Source of the DNA: Nonomuraea aurantiaca
GTDB lineage: Bacteria; Actinomycetota; Actinomycetes; Streptosporangiales; Streptosporangiaceae
Length of the DNA: 64,000 nucleotides
NCBI RefSeq assembly: GCF_020215705.1
Contig: NZ_JAIWNB010000001.1
Location: forward strand, 186,001-250,000
Reading direction: 5' to 3'
The stretch's first letter is position 1, and the number at the start of each line of letters is the position of its first letter. The notes under the pieces were generated by a model. It was not told the DNA's origin, ran no database searches, and worked only from the letters and a program-made list of their open reading frames with translations. Positions 7,677 through 15,424 of this stretch are shown in pieces. The position numbers were made by a program, and so were the translations under genes.

Positions 7677-8318
7677 TCAGTACGCGGCGGTGAACCTGAC
7701 CCGATGGTGCCTGGGCCGTTCCGCCTCGTCCAGCAGCACGACCGCGAGGTCCTCCATGGAGATCACCGAGTTGCCCGCGGCGTCCATGAGCAGCTCGTCG
7801 GCGCCCAGTCGATAGACGCCGGTACGTTCGCCCGGCGCCAGCAGCGCGGCCGGACTCAGGTACGCCCAGTCCACGCCGGTCTCCGCGCGGCACACTTCGA
7901 GCTGATCGTTGCAGGCCAGTGCGATGTCGCGATAGGCGTCGGACATGAAGCGCGGGTCGTCGAGCACGGTACGCCCGCCGGACCCGGGAACGGTCAGCCC
8001 GGCCGCCCCGCCGACGAGCAGCAGCCGGACGCCGGTCCCCGTGAGCCCCGCCAGCAGCGCCTTGGCGGTCGTGACGAGATCGTGCTCGCGGCCGGTGGGC
8101 GGGCGGGTCGCGGTGATCACGAGGTCCTGACCGGTGCTGAGCCTGGTCACGTCCTCGACATGAGCGGCGTCGCCGACCTGGGGATGGGCGCCGGGGTGCA
8201 GCGAAGGGAAGCGGGCCGGGTCGCGTACGACGGCGGTGACCTCGTGGCCGCGGGACAGCGCCTCGGCGACCACCCGAGCGCCGACGCCGCCCGCCGCTCC
8301 GAACACGGTGATGCGCAT
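7677..8318 (-). CDS. NAD(P)-binding NmrA/SDR-like protein
   Basis: 213 aa with a Rossmann N-terminus MRITVFGAAGGVGARVV (GxxGxxG pattern), then VTAVVRDPARF, DLVITATRPPTG, VRLLLVGGAAGL and a short C-terminal part. This is the atypical short-chain dehydrogenase group (NAD(P)H-binding, NmrA-like), often a redox sensor or reductase of unknown substrate. It lies 49 bp downstream of the EamA exporter gene on the same strand, so both are likely under the MarR protein at 9352. Confidence 0.85.
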   Translation of the reverse strand: MRITVFGAAGGVGARVVAEALSRGHEVTAVVRDPARFPSLHPGAHPQVGDAAHVEDVTRLSTGQDLVITATRPPTGREHDLVTTAKALLAGLTGTGVRLLLVGGAAGLTVPGSGGRTVLDDPRFMSDAYRDIALACNDQLEVCRAETGVDWAYLSPAALLAPGERTGVYRLGADELLMDAAGNSVISMEDLAVVLLDEAERPRHHRVRFTAAY

Positions 8319-8367
8319 GGTTTCTCCTTGAGAAGCAGAGATGAGGGGGTGGGGATCGGCCGGACGG

Positions 8368-9324
8368 TCAGGGCGTGGGGATCAGCCGGTCACGAATGGG
8401 CGCGTCCGCCTGACCTGGCGGCGTCTGCTCTGGGCTGTTACGAGGGCCGCGCCGGGGGCGGCTGGTCTGGGCCGCGACGAGAGCCGCCAGGACGACGAGC
8501 CCGCCCACGATCTGGGGCACGGTGAGGGACTGGCCGAGGGCGAGCCAGCCCAGCGCGGTGGCGACCAGCGGGCTGAGCAGGCCGAGGAAGGTGACGTGGG
8601 TGGGGGACAGGGCGCGGATCCCGCGGAACCACAGCGAGTAGGCGACGGCCGAGCCGATGACGGCGAGGTAGACGTACCCGGTCAGGTTCGCCGGGCTCAG
8701 CGCGGCGGGCGGCGGTCCCTCGACGAGGAGGGCCACCGGGAGCAGCAGCAGGCCGCCGGCCACCAACTGCCAGCCGGTGGTCGCGAGCAGCGGCGCCGGA
8801 GAGGTCCACCGCTTGCTGAGGACGACTCCGGTGGCCATGACGATCGCGCCCCCGGCGGCCGCGGCGATGCCGATGGCGTCCAGCCGGGCGTCGGCCCGCA
8901 GGACGAGAAGGCTGACGCCGGCCACACCCGCCACGGCGGCGATCGCCGTACGCGCGGACAGGCGCTCGCCGAGCAGGCCGGAGGACAGGCCGGCCACCAG
9001 GAGGGGCTGCACCGCGCCGATGGTCGCGGCCACCCCGCCGGGCAGCCGGTAGGCGCCGATGAACAGCAGCGCGAAGAACAGCCCGATGTTGAGCGCACCG
9101 AGCGCGAACGCGCGCCACCACCACACGCCTTGCGGCAGGCGCCGGGTGAGCAGGAGGAGCAGTAGCCCGGCGGGCAGGGCCCGGACGACCGCGGCCAGGA
9201 GCGGGCGGCCGGGCGGCAGCAGTTCGGTGGTGACGAGGTAGGTGGTCCCCCAGATGGCCGGGGCCAGCGCGGTCACCATGATCAGGGCAAGTCGATTTCT
9301 TAGCACTAAGACAATGTATCTCAT
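8368..9324 (-). CDS. EamA/DMT-superfamily transporter
   Basis: 318 aa, about ten membrane segments in two repeats of five: LALIMVTALAPAIWGTTYLV at the start, AFALGALNIGLFFALLF, GVAATIGAVQPLLVAGLSSG, then YLAVIGSAVAYSLWFRGIRA and LGLLSPLVATALGWLALGQS. Drug/metabolite exporters of this family pump small molecules or amino acids out of the cell. ATG 9324 is chosen because homology starts there; it overlaps the second MarR half-site, so the repressor could block transcription directly. The divergent gene is MarR. Confidence 0.88.
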   Translation of the reverse strand: MRYIVLVLRNRLALIMVTALAPAIWGTTYLVTTELLPPGRPLLAAVVRALPAGLLLLLLTRRLPQGVWWWRAFALGALNIGLFFALLFIGAYRLPGGVAATIGAVQPLLVAGLSSGLLGERLSARTAIAAVAGVAGVSLLVLRADARLDAIGIAAAAGGAIVMATGVVLSKRWTSPAPLLATTGWQLVAGGLLLLPVALLVEGPPPAALSPANLTGYVYLAVIGSAVAYSLWFRGIRALSPTHVTFLGLLSPLVATALGWLALGQSLTVPQIVGGLVVLAALVAAQTSRPRRGPRNSPEQTPPGQADAPIRDRLIPTP

Positions 9325-9332
9325 CGCTAAGA
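9298..9332. promoter_or_regulatory. Two tandem MarR operator sites
   Basis: TCTTAG-CA-CTAAGA (9298-9311) is a perfect palindrome, and TCTCAT-CG-CTAAGA (9319-9332) is a degenerate copy. Their starts are 21 bp apart, about two helical turns. They lie between the divergent EamA and MarR genes and overlap the EamA start codon, so one regulator could repress both directions. Confidence 0.7.
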
Positions 9333-9351
9333 CATCCGGTAGGGTGAAGTT

Positions 9352-9843
9352 GTGACTGATCATGTTGACCGGGTGCTGGAGCAGTGGGCCGAGCAGCGCC
9401 CCGACCTGGATGTGTCGCCGATGGCGATCATCGGGCGGCTGTCCAGGCTGTCGCGGCTGATCAGCGCGGAGCTCACGCGTACGTTCAGCGCTCATGAGCT
9501 GGACTCGGCGTCGTTCGACGTGCTGGCCACGCTGCGGCGCAATGGACGGTCGTTGACCCCGGCCGAGCTCATGAAGTCGGCCATGGTCACCTCGGGTGCG
9601 ATCACCCAGCGCCTCGACCGCCTCCAGTCCCGGGGCCTGGTGTCACGTACGCCCAGCGAGAAGGACGGCCGAGTCGTGCACGTCGCGCTCACCGAGGAGG
9701 GGCGGGAGCTGATCGACCGGGCGCTGCCGGATCACGTCGAGACCGAGCGCCGGCTGCTCGCCGCGCTCTCCGAGCCCCGGCGCGCCGCCCTGGCCGGCGA
9801 GCTCAAGGAGCTCCTGGAGTCGCTGGGCGACACCCTGGACTGA
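9352..9843 (+). CDS. MarR-family transcriptional regulator
   Basis: 163 aa winged-helix dimer: SRLISAELTRTFSAHELDSA, FDVLATLRRNGRSLTPAEL, AMVTSGAITQRLDRLQSRGL, then the wing VSRTPSEKDGRVVHVALTEE and a C-terminal helix. It probably represses itself and the EamA/NmrA pair until a ligand, perhaps the exported compound, releases it. GTG 9352 starts 19 bp after the second operator half-site. Confidence 0.93.
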   Translation: MTDHVDRVLEQWAEQRPDLDVSPMAIIGRLSRLSRLISAELTRTFSAHELDSASFDVLATLRRNGRSLTPAELMKSAMVTSGAITQRLDRLQSRGLVSRTPSEKDGRVVHVALTEEGRELIDRALPDHVETERRLLAALSEPRRAALAGELKELLESLGDTLD

Positions 9844-9877
9844 ACGGCGGCCGGGGAATCGCTGAGGACGATGGTGC

Positions 9878-10729
9878 TCAGACGGGCGGGACGAGGGTGA
9901 AGTAGCGGGCGAGCACGGCCCGGTCACCGTGCACGTCGAGCCGCTCGTAGGGGATGCGATGCCACAGGAACAGCATGAGGTCCGACGCGGTCCCGGCCAC
10001 CTCCACGTCACAACCGCCCGATTCCACGAGACTCACGTCGGCCCCGTCCCCGAGACTCACGTCGGCCCCGTCCCCGAGGCTCACGTTGGTCCCTTCCGCG
10101 AGGCTCACGTCGGGCCCGTCGAAGCGGACCGTCCACCGCCCCGGCCCGTCGCTCTGCCGGAAGCCGTACGTCTCTCCCGTTCCGGGCGGAGCCGCCGTCC
10201 AGGCCCGCCGGGCCGGGGCCATCACCTCGAACGTCTGCCCGACCGCGTCGGCCGCCAACTCCGCGTCCATCGTCCCGGCGGTCCCCGTCACCATTTCGGC
10301 GTCCCAGCGGTGGATGGCCGCCTCGATGGTCTGCATCCGCAGCCAGAACCCGACGCTCTGCTCGCCCGACCACGTCCACACCGGCACGCCCGGATCCGTG
10401 GTGGCGAACGCGGCCTCCAGCTTGGCGGCGCCCTCCGCGAACCAGTCGAGCAGCCCGGCCGGCAGCGGCCCGGTCGCCGGTGCCCGTGCCGGATCCGGCC
10501 AGCCCGCCGGATCGGCCGGCAAGCCGAGGAAGGACAGGTCCGTAGCGTCCGGCTGCTCGGTGAGACGGTCGCCGATGACCCACACCAGGTAGCGGTGCAC
10601 ACCGCCCAGATGCATGACGAGATCGGGCACGCCCCAGCCCGGACAGGACGGCACCAGACCGGAGTCGGCGGCCCGGCACGCCGCCTCGAACGCGCGGATC
10701 TCCCGGCCGAAGTGGGAAAGATGATCCAT
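9878..10729 (-). CDS. Maleylpyruvate isomerase (mycothiol-dependent, DinB-like) family protein
   Basis: 283 aa. The N-terminal DinB-like four-helix part shows HFGREIRAFEAACRAADSGL, VPSCPGWGVPDLVMHLGGVH with a metal-ligand His, and TIEAAIHRWDAEM. The C-terminal SCP2-like part includes WTVRFDGPDVSL and ASDLMLFLWHRIP. Families of this type use mycothiol, the actinobacterial thiol. The start ATG 10729 fits where homology begins. A loop in the C-terminal domain is expanded by a 24-bp tandem repeat (see 10027-10120). It converges with MarR. Confidence 0.88.
   Translation of the reverse strand: MDHLSHFGREIRAFEAACRAADSGLVPSCPGWGVPDLVMHLGGVHRYLVWVIGDRLTEQPDATDLSFLGLPADPAGWPDPARAPATGPLPAGLLDWFAEGAAKLEAAFATTDPGVPVWTWSGEQSVGFWLRMQTIEAAIHRWDAEMVTGTAGTMDAELAADAVGQTFEVMAPARRAWTAAPPGTGETYGFRQSDGPGRWTVRFDGPDVSLAEGTNVSLGDGADVSLGDGADVSLVESGGCDVEVAGTASDLMLFLWHRIPYERLDVHGDRAVLARYFTLVPPV
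10027..10120. repeat. 24-bp in-frame tandem repeat, four copies
   Basis: Units begin at 10027, 10051, 10075 and 10099; the first two are almost identical (CGAGACTCACGTCGGCCCCG then TCCC), the third and fourth diverged. Read on the gene strand, they add an eight-residue repeat of the form DVSLGDGA in the mycothiol-isomerase family protein. The unit is a multiple of three, so changes in copy number keep the frame. Confidence 0.85.
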
Positions 10730-11052
10730 GCCCCCACTCTGCCCGCCCCACTCGATCCCCGCCAGCAGCGAAAGCCTGACACGGCGCCCACGAACACCCG
10801 CTGGGCATCTGTTTCCGTTCCCCGAAGGTGGTGTCCCTCCGTAGGGGCCGCTGCTGGAACGGGGCGTTTGCTCCACTCCCGCGATGGTGGCCCTCCCCGG
10901 GCCTCTGCCACGACGGGCCGTCGTCCTCTTTCCCCCGAAAGGGGGTATCCCTTCCAAAGGACCCCAGCCACCACGGACCGCCACAGGGATTGAGACGGTC
11001 GTGTGACGAACTCCCGGGAAACCCCCGTGGCCACCGCACTAGCCTGGTTGGA
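10730..11052. other. Intergenic region with repeated G/C-rich motifs between divergent genes
   Basis: No gene is supported in these 323 bp. Two related stretches occur about 110 bp apart: TTCCCCGAAGGTGGTGTCCC (from 10818) and TTCCCCCGAAAGGGGGTATC (from 10929). The second contains the hairpin CCCCC-GAAA-GGGGG. Also present is ACGACGG-G-CCGTCGT-like symmetry near 10911-10925. The region must hold promoters for the isomerase-family gene (-) and the MFS gene (+), but no convincing boxes were seen. Confidence 0.4.
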
Positions 11053-12465
11053 ATGAGATTCGGCGGGACGCTGGCCGTGCTTCTGTCCGCCTGGTTCATA
11101 GCCCAGTTCGACTTCTTCGTGGTCAACGTCGCCGCGCCGTCGTTCGAACGCGAGCTGCACGCGAGCCCCGCCGCCCTGGAACTCATCGTGGGCGGCTACG
11201 CCTTCACCTACGCGGCGGGGATGATCACCGGTGGGCGGCTCGGTGACCGGTACGGCTACCGGCGGATGTTCATCGGCGGCGTGGTCGCGTTCACGATCGC
11301 GTCGCTGCTGTGCGGCATCGCGCTGAACCCGGCCCAGCTCGTCGCCGCCCGCCTGCTGCAGGGATTGGCCGGTGCGGCGATGGTGCCGCAGGTGCTCGCC
11401 ATGATCTCCGCGGTCTTCCCGCCGCACGAGCGGCGCCGCGCCGTGGGCTGGTACGGCGCGGCCGGCGGTCTCGGCTCCATCGCCGGCCAGGTGCTGGGCG
11501 GGCTGCTGCTGTCGGCCGACCTGTTCGGGCTCGGTTGGCGGGTCATCTTCCTGATCAACCTGCCCGTCGGCCTGGTCGTGGTCCCGCTGGCCGCCTGGCT
11601 GCTGCCCAGGGTCGAGCCGGCCGGGCGCGCGCGGCCGGACCTGCTCGGCGCGGCCGGGCTGGCCGCCGGGCTGGCACTGGTCCTGGTGCCGCTCGGCCTC
11701 GGCAACGGCGCCGGCTGGCCCGCGTGGACATGGATCTGCATGGGCGCGAGCCTGCCCCTCCTGGGCCTGACGCTGCGCTGGCAGTACGTGCTCGGCAGGC
11801 GCGGCGGTCAGCCGGTGCTGGACCTGGCGCTGCTCAAGGTGCACTCCTACCTGGCGGGCGTCGGCGCGATCACCGCGTTCATGGCCTACTTCGCCTCGTT
11901 CATGTTCATGCTCACGCTGCTGCTCCAGGGTGGCCTGCGGCTCACCGCGTTCCAGGCGGGACTGGCGTTCGCGCCGATGGGCGTGCTGTTCACGATCAGC
12001 TCGCTGCTGGGGACCCGCCTGGTCGGGAGGTACGGCCTGATCGTCGTCATGATCGGCGGCATCGTGACCGCGTCGGGCCTGGCGCTGCTGCTGGGCACGG
12101 CAGGGGCCGGGCTGCCGTGGATCATGGCCGCGCTGGTGCTCGTGGGGCTCGGCAACGGCCTGGTGATCCCGCAGCTCATCGGGGCGGCGCTGGTGGAGGT
12201 CGCGCCGCACCAGGCGGGCATCGGCTCGGGCTTCCTCAGTACGGCCCAGCAGTTCGGGGGTTCGGGCGGGGTCGCGGTGATCGGGGCGGTCTTCTTCGCG
12301 GCCTCGGCCGGCGGCGACTACATCGGCGCGATGCGCTGGTCGGCCGCCATAGATCTGGCGCTCATCCTCGCCGTGGTCGCGGTGGTGGCCTACAACCGGC
12401 GCCGGGCTATCCGGCGGGCGGCGCCGGCAACGACGTCCCGTACAGCCGGGACACCCGGAGCCTGA
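11053..12465 (+). CDS. MFS transporter, DHA2 (14-TM) drug:H+ antiporter type
   Basis: 470 aa starting at FGGTLAVLLSAWFIAQFDFF. Family motifs are visible: VVNVAAPSFERELH in TM1, GGRLGDRYGYRRMFIGG (motif A), ARLLQGLAGAAMVPQVLAMI (TM4), and GIGSGFLSTAQQFGGSGGVA near the end. Fourteen hydrophobic segments are countable. Proton-driven efflux of a small molecule is likely; substrate unknown. The 3' end overlaps the convergent PPOX gene by 59 bp. Confidence 0.9.
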   Translation: MRFGGTLAVLLSAWFIAQFDFFVVNVAAPSFERELHASPAALELIVGGYAFTYAAGMITGGRLGDRYGYRRMFIGGVVAFTIASLLCGIALNPAQLVAARLLQGLAGAAMVPQVLAMISAVFPPHERRRAVGWYGAAGGLGSIAGQVLGGLLLSADLFGLGWRVIFLINLPVGLVVVPLAAWLLPRVEPAGRARPDLLGAAGLAAGLALVLVPLGLGNGAGWPAWTWICMGASLPLLGLTLRWQYVLGRRGGQPVLDLALLKVHSYLAGVGAITAFMAYFASFMFMLTLLLQGGLRLTAFQAGLAFAPMGVLFTISSLLGTRLVGRYGLIVVMIGGIVTASGLALLLGTAGAGLPWIMAALVLVGLGNGLVIPQLIGAALVEVAPHQAGIGSGFLSTAQQFGGSGGVAVIGAVFFAASAGGDYIGAMRWSAAIDLALILAVVAVVAYNRRRAIRRAAPATTSRTAGTPGA

Positions 12466-12898
12466 TCACCAGCCGCCGGTCCGCGACCGCCTGACCCAGG
12501 AACGCGGCCGCGCCGACCGGGTCTTCGGGGCCCGCCGGCCGCCCCAACCGCATGGCCAGCAGCTCCCGGCCCACCTCGTCGCCGGGCTCGACGCTCACCG
12601 GCGACAGTTCGGCCAGGCCCTCGGCCACGGCGTACGACCAGAAGTCATCGCTGGCCACGTACAGGGCGGCGCGCGGGTCCTTGTGCAGATGGCGTACTTT
12701 GAGCCGGCCGTCGACCGTCGCGACACGCACCACGCGGTGGTCGGAGTCCCAGTCGTACACGACCGTCGACAGGTGCGGGCGGCCGTTGGCGCCCAGCGTG
12801 GCCAGCGCGCCGAAGCGCTGCTGGCTGAGCAGGTGGGACAGGTCCTCGTCCGGCAGGCTGCTGGGGCCGGGCTCGTCGGCGGCCTGATCCTCGGCCAA
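12407..12898 (-). CDS. PPOX-class flavin/F420-binding protein
   Basis: 163 aa of the split beta-barrel fold: QQRFGALATLGANGRPHLST, VVYDWDSDHRVVRVATVDG, VRHLHKDPRAALYVASDDFW, AVAEGLAELSPV. Stand-alone members in actinobacteria bind F420 or FMN and reduce small cofactors or biliverdin-like substrates. The start is taken as TTG 12898, because AAGGAG sits six bases upstream; an ATG at 12991 in frame would add 31 unrelated residues. The end overlaps the MFS gene tail to tail. Confidence 0.82.
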   Translation of the reverse strand: MAEDQAADEPGPSSLPDEDLSHLLSQQRFGALATLGANGRPHLSTVVYDWDSDHRVVRVATVDGRLKVRHLHKDPRAALYVASDDFWSYAVAEGLAELSPVSVEPGDEVGRELLAMRLGRPAGPEDPVGAAAFLGQAVADRRLVIRLRVSRLYGTSLPAPPAG

Positions 12899-13005
12899 TT
12901 CAATCTCCTTTGCCCTGTTGCCGAAAACCCTACCGAAGCCCTGGTCGACGAGCGAAGCGCCCTGTCTGCTATATGCCGAAATATCGGCCAATGTAGGTTG
13001 CTGTT

Positions 13006-14205
13006 ATGAATCTTGCGATCACCAGCGGATATGTCGTGCCGGTCGATGGCGCTCCGATCGAGGGCGGCACCGTGCTGATCCAGGACGGGAAGATCGCCGC
13101 GGTCGGCCGCGAGGTCGAGATACCGTCGGGAACCCCTGTCGTCGACGCGGCCGGTGGCTGGGTGCTGCCGGGCTTCGTCGAGGCCCACGGCCACCTGGGC
13201 GTGTACGAAGAGGCCGAGGGCTGGGCCGGCCAGGACACCAACGAGACGACCGACCCCAACGGCGCCCGCCTGCGCGCCCTCGACGCCATCAACCCGGCCG
13301 ACCTGGGCTTCGCCGACGCGCTCTCCGGCGGCGTCACCACCGCCGTGATCAAGCCGGGGTCGGCCAATCCCATCGGCGGCCAGACGGTGGCGGTCAAGTG
13401 CTGGGGCCGGACCGTCGACGAGATGCTGATCCGGGAGCCGGTGAGCGTGAAGAGCGCCCTCGGCGAGAACCCCAAGCGCGTCTACGGCGACCAGAAGCGG
13501 CTGCCCTCCACCCGCCAGGGCGTGGCGGCGGTGATCCGCGACGCGTTCATGAAGGCGCAGGACTACCGGGCCAGGCGGGCTGCGGCCGCCGACGAGGGCA
13601 AGCCGTTCGAGCGCGACGCCACGCAGGAGATCCTCGTCCGCGTGCTCGACGGCGAGCTGCCCTGGTGCCAGCACACGCACCGGGCCGACGACATCGCGAC
13701 CGCGCTGCGGCTGGCGGACGAGTTCGGCTACCGGGTGGTGATCAACCACGGCACGGAGGGGCACCTGATCGCCGACGTGCTGGCCGAGCGCGGCATTCCG
13801 GTCATCATCGGGCCGCTCTTCACCAGCCGCTCCAAGGTCGAGCTCCGGCACCGCTCGCTGCGCAATCCGGGCATCCTCGCGCGCGCCGGGGTCGAGCTGG
13901 CGATCACTACCGACCATCCGGTGGTGCCGATCCACTTCCTGGTCCACCAGGCGACGCTGGCGGTCAAGGAGGGGCTGGACCGGGAGGTGGCGTTGCGGTC
14001 CATCACCGTCAACCCGGCCCGCATCATGGGCCTCGACGACCGGGTGGGCGCCCTGCGTCCGGGGCTCGACGGTGACGTGGTGATCTGGTCCGGCGACCCG
14101 CTGGACATCATGAGCCGGGCGCTGCGGGTCTTCGTCGACGGCCGCGAGGTGTACTCGTACGAGGACGGGGTCGCCGATCCCTACTACCGGGAAGCCACAC
14201 GGTGA
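13006..14205 (+). CDS. Amidohydrolase (imidazolonepropionase-like)
   Basis: 399 aa metal-dependent hydrolase. N-terminal beta domain (AITSGYVVPVDGAPIEGGTV, IQDGKIAAVGREVEIPSG), then the metal motif GFVEAHGHLG (HxH), HTHRADD, INHGTEGHLI, ITTDHPVV with the catalytic Asp, and the closing SITVNPARIMGLDDRVGALR. Homologues are annotated as imidazolonepropionase-related or cytosine-deaminase-like, but the histidine pathway is not nearby. Substrate unknown. ATG 13006. Confidence 0.88.
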   Translation: MNLAITSGYVVPVDGAPIEGGTVLIQDGKIAAVGREVEIPSGTPVVDAAGGWVLPGFVEAHGHLGVYEEAEGWAGQDTNETTDPNGARLRALDAINPADLGFADALSGGVTTAVIKPGSANPIGGQTVAVKCWGRTVDEMLIREPVSVKSALGENPKRVYGDQKRLPSTRQGVAAVIRDAFMKAQDYRARRAAAADEGKPFERDATQEILVRVLDGELPWCQHTHRADDIATALRLADEFGYRVVINHGTEGHLIADVLAERGIPVIIGPLFTSRSKVELRHRSLRNPGILARAGVELAITTDHPVVPIHFLVHQATLAVKEGLDREVALRSITVNPARIMGLDDRVGALRPGLDGDVVIWSGDPLDIMSRALRVFVDGREVYSYEDGVADPYYREATR

Positions 14206-14299
14206 TCAAGCTCGGCAAGTAATCGTCAAGCGTCTGTCGACGGGCCCGATCCATAGTGGGAGCCCGTCCGAAAGAGTTCGGCGATGAAGAGGTGTGGCG

Positions 14300-15397
14300 A
14301 TGACAGTACCGACCCGACCTTCCTCGCTCCCGCAGCGGCCCAGCAAGGCGCTCCTGATCTGGCTGGTGATCTCGAGCGCCCTGGCGGTGATCGTCCTGGT
14401 CGGCATGCTACTGAGCGGCGGCCCGCTCGGGTTCGGCCTGTCGATGCTGCTGGCGCTGGCGCCCCTGCCGCTGCTTCTCGCGGCGGTGCTCTCGCTCGAC
14501 CGGCTGGAGCCCGAGCCAGGGCTGCACCTGGGCTTCGCGTTCGCGTGGGGCGCGGGCGTGGCCATCGTGCTGGGCATCGTGCTGACCCTCGCCGGCCAGG
14601 CCGTGTTCGCCAGGGCCGGTTACGGCGAGCAGACCGTCGACCAGCTGGGGACGGCCTTCCTGGCCCCGGTGATCGAGGAGGCCCTCAAGGGGGCGGCGCT
14701 GCTGCTCCTCCTGGTCAGAAGGCGGGAGATCGACGGGCTCACCGACGGCATCGTCTACGGCTCGATGGCCGGCCTGGGCTTCGCGGCCGTCGAGAACGTC
14801 GGCTACTACCTGGGCGCCTTCACCGAGGACGGTGTGGGCGGGGCCGTGCAGCTGTTCGTGATCAGAGGGCTGATCGACCCGCTCGGCCACCCCGTCTACA
14901 CCGCGATGACCGGGCTCGGCGTGGCGTACGCGCTCACCCGCCGCGGCCCCGCGCGGTTCGCGGCCATCCCGCTCGGCTACTTCGGCGCGGTCTTCCTGCA
15001 TGGGCTCTGGAACGGCACCGCCATGCTCCAGTCGCTCGGCTGGATGGGCGTGGCCTACCTGGTGATCATGGGAGCGCTCATCGGGCTCGTCCTGGTGACC
15101 GTACGCGAGCGCAGGCAGCTGGTGGCCAAGATCGGCACCTACCTGCCCGCGTACCAGCCCACCGGGCTCCTCACCCCGCCGGACATCAAGATGCTGAGCA
15201 CGCTGTCCGCCCGCCGGTCCGCGCGCAAGTGGGCCAAGGGCGTGGGGCTGGGCCGGGCGATGGGCGACTACCAGCAGGCGGCGACCGAGCTGACCATGCT
15301 GCACCTGCGCGCCGAACGCGAAGGCGCGGACCCGGCCGTGTTCGCCGCCGAGCGCGACGTCCTGCTCGACGCCTTGAGCCAGGCCCGGCGCTGGTAG
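14300..15397 (+). CDS. PrsW-family intramembrane metalloprotease
   Basis: 365 aa, about eight membrane segments. PrsW motifs are complete: VIEEALKG (metal-binding Glu pair), GFAAVENVGYYLGA, DPLGHPVYTAMTGLGVAYAL with His, and AVFLHGLWNGTA with His. In Bacillus PrsW cleaves an anti-sigma factor; in actinobacteria the substrate is usually unknown. A soluble C-terminal tail (RSARKWAKG to the end) is extra. ATG 14300 is chosen since GAAGAGG lies seven bases upstream; GTG 14294 is too close to it. Confidence 0.9.
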   Translation: MTVPTRPSSLPQRPSKALLIWLVISSALAVIVLVGMLLSGGPLGFGLSMLLALAPLPLLLAAVLSLDRLEPEPGLHLGFAFAWGAGVAIVLGIVLTLAGQAVFARAGYGEQTVDQLGTAFLAPVIEEALKGAALLLLLVRRREIDGLTDGIVYGSMAGLGFAAVENVGYYLGAFTEDGVGGAVQLFVIRGLIDPLGHPVYTAMTGLGVAYALTRRGPARFAAIPLGYFGAVFLHGLWNGTAMLQSLGWMGVAYLVIMGALIGLVLVTVRERRQLVAKIGTYLPAYQPTGLLTPPDIKMLSTLSARRSARKWAKGVGLGRAMGDYQQAATELTMLHLRAEREGADPAVFAAERDVLLDALSQARRW

Positions 15398-15424
15398 CCA
15401 CCGTCGTCTGGCCGCAGGCGTGGC

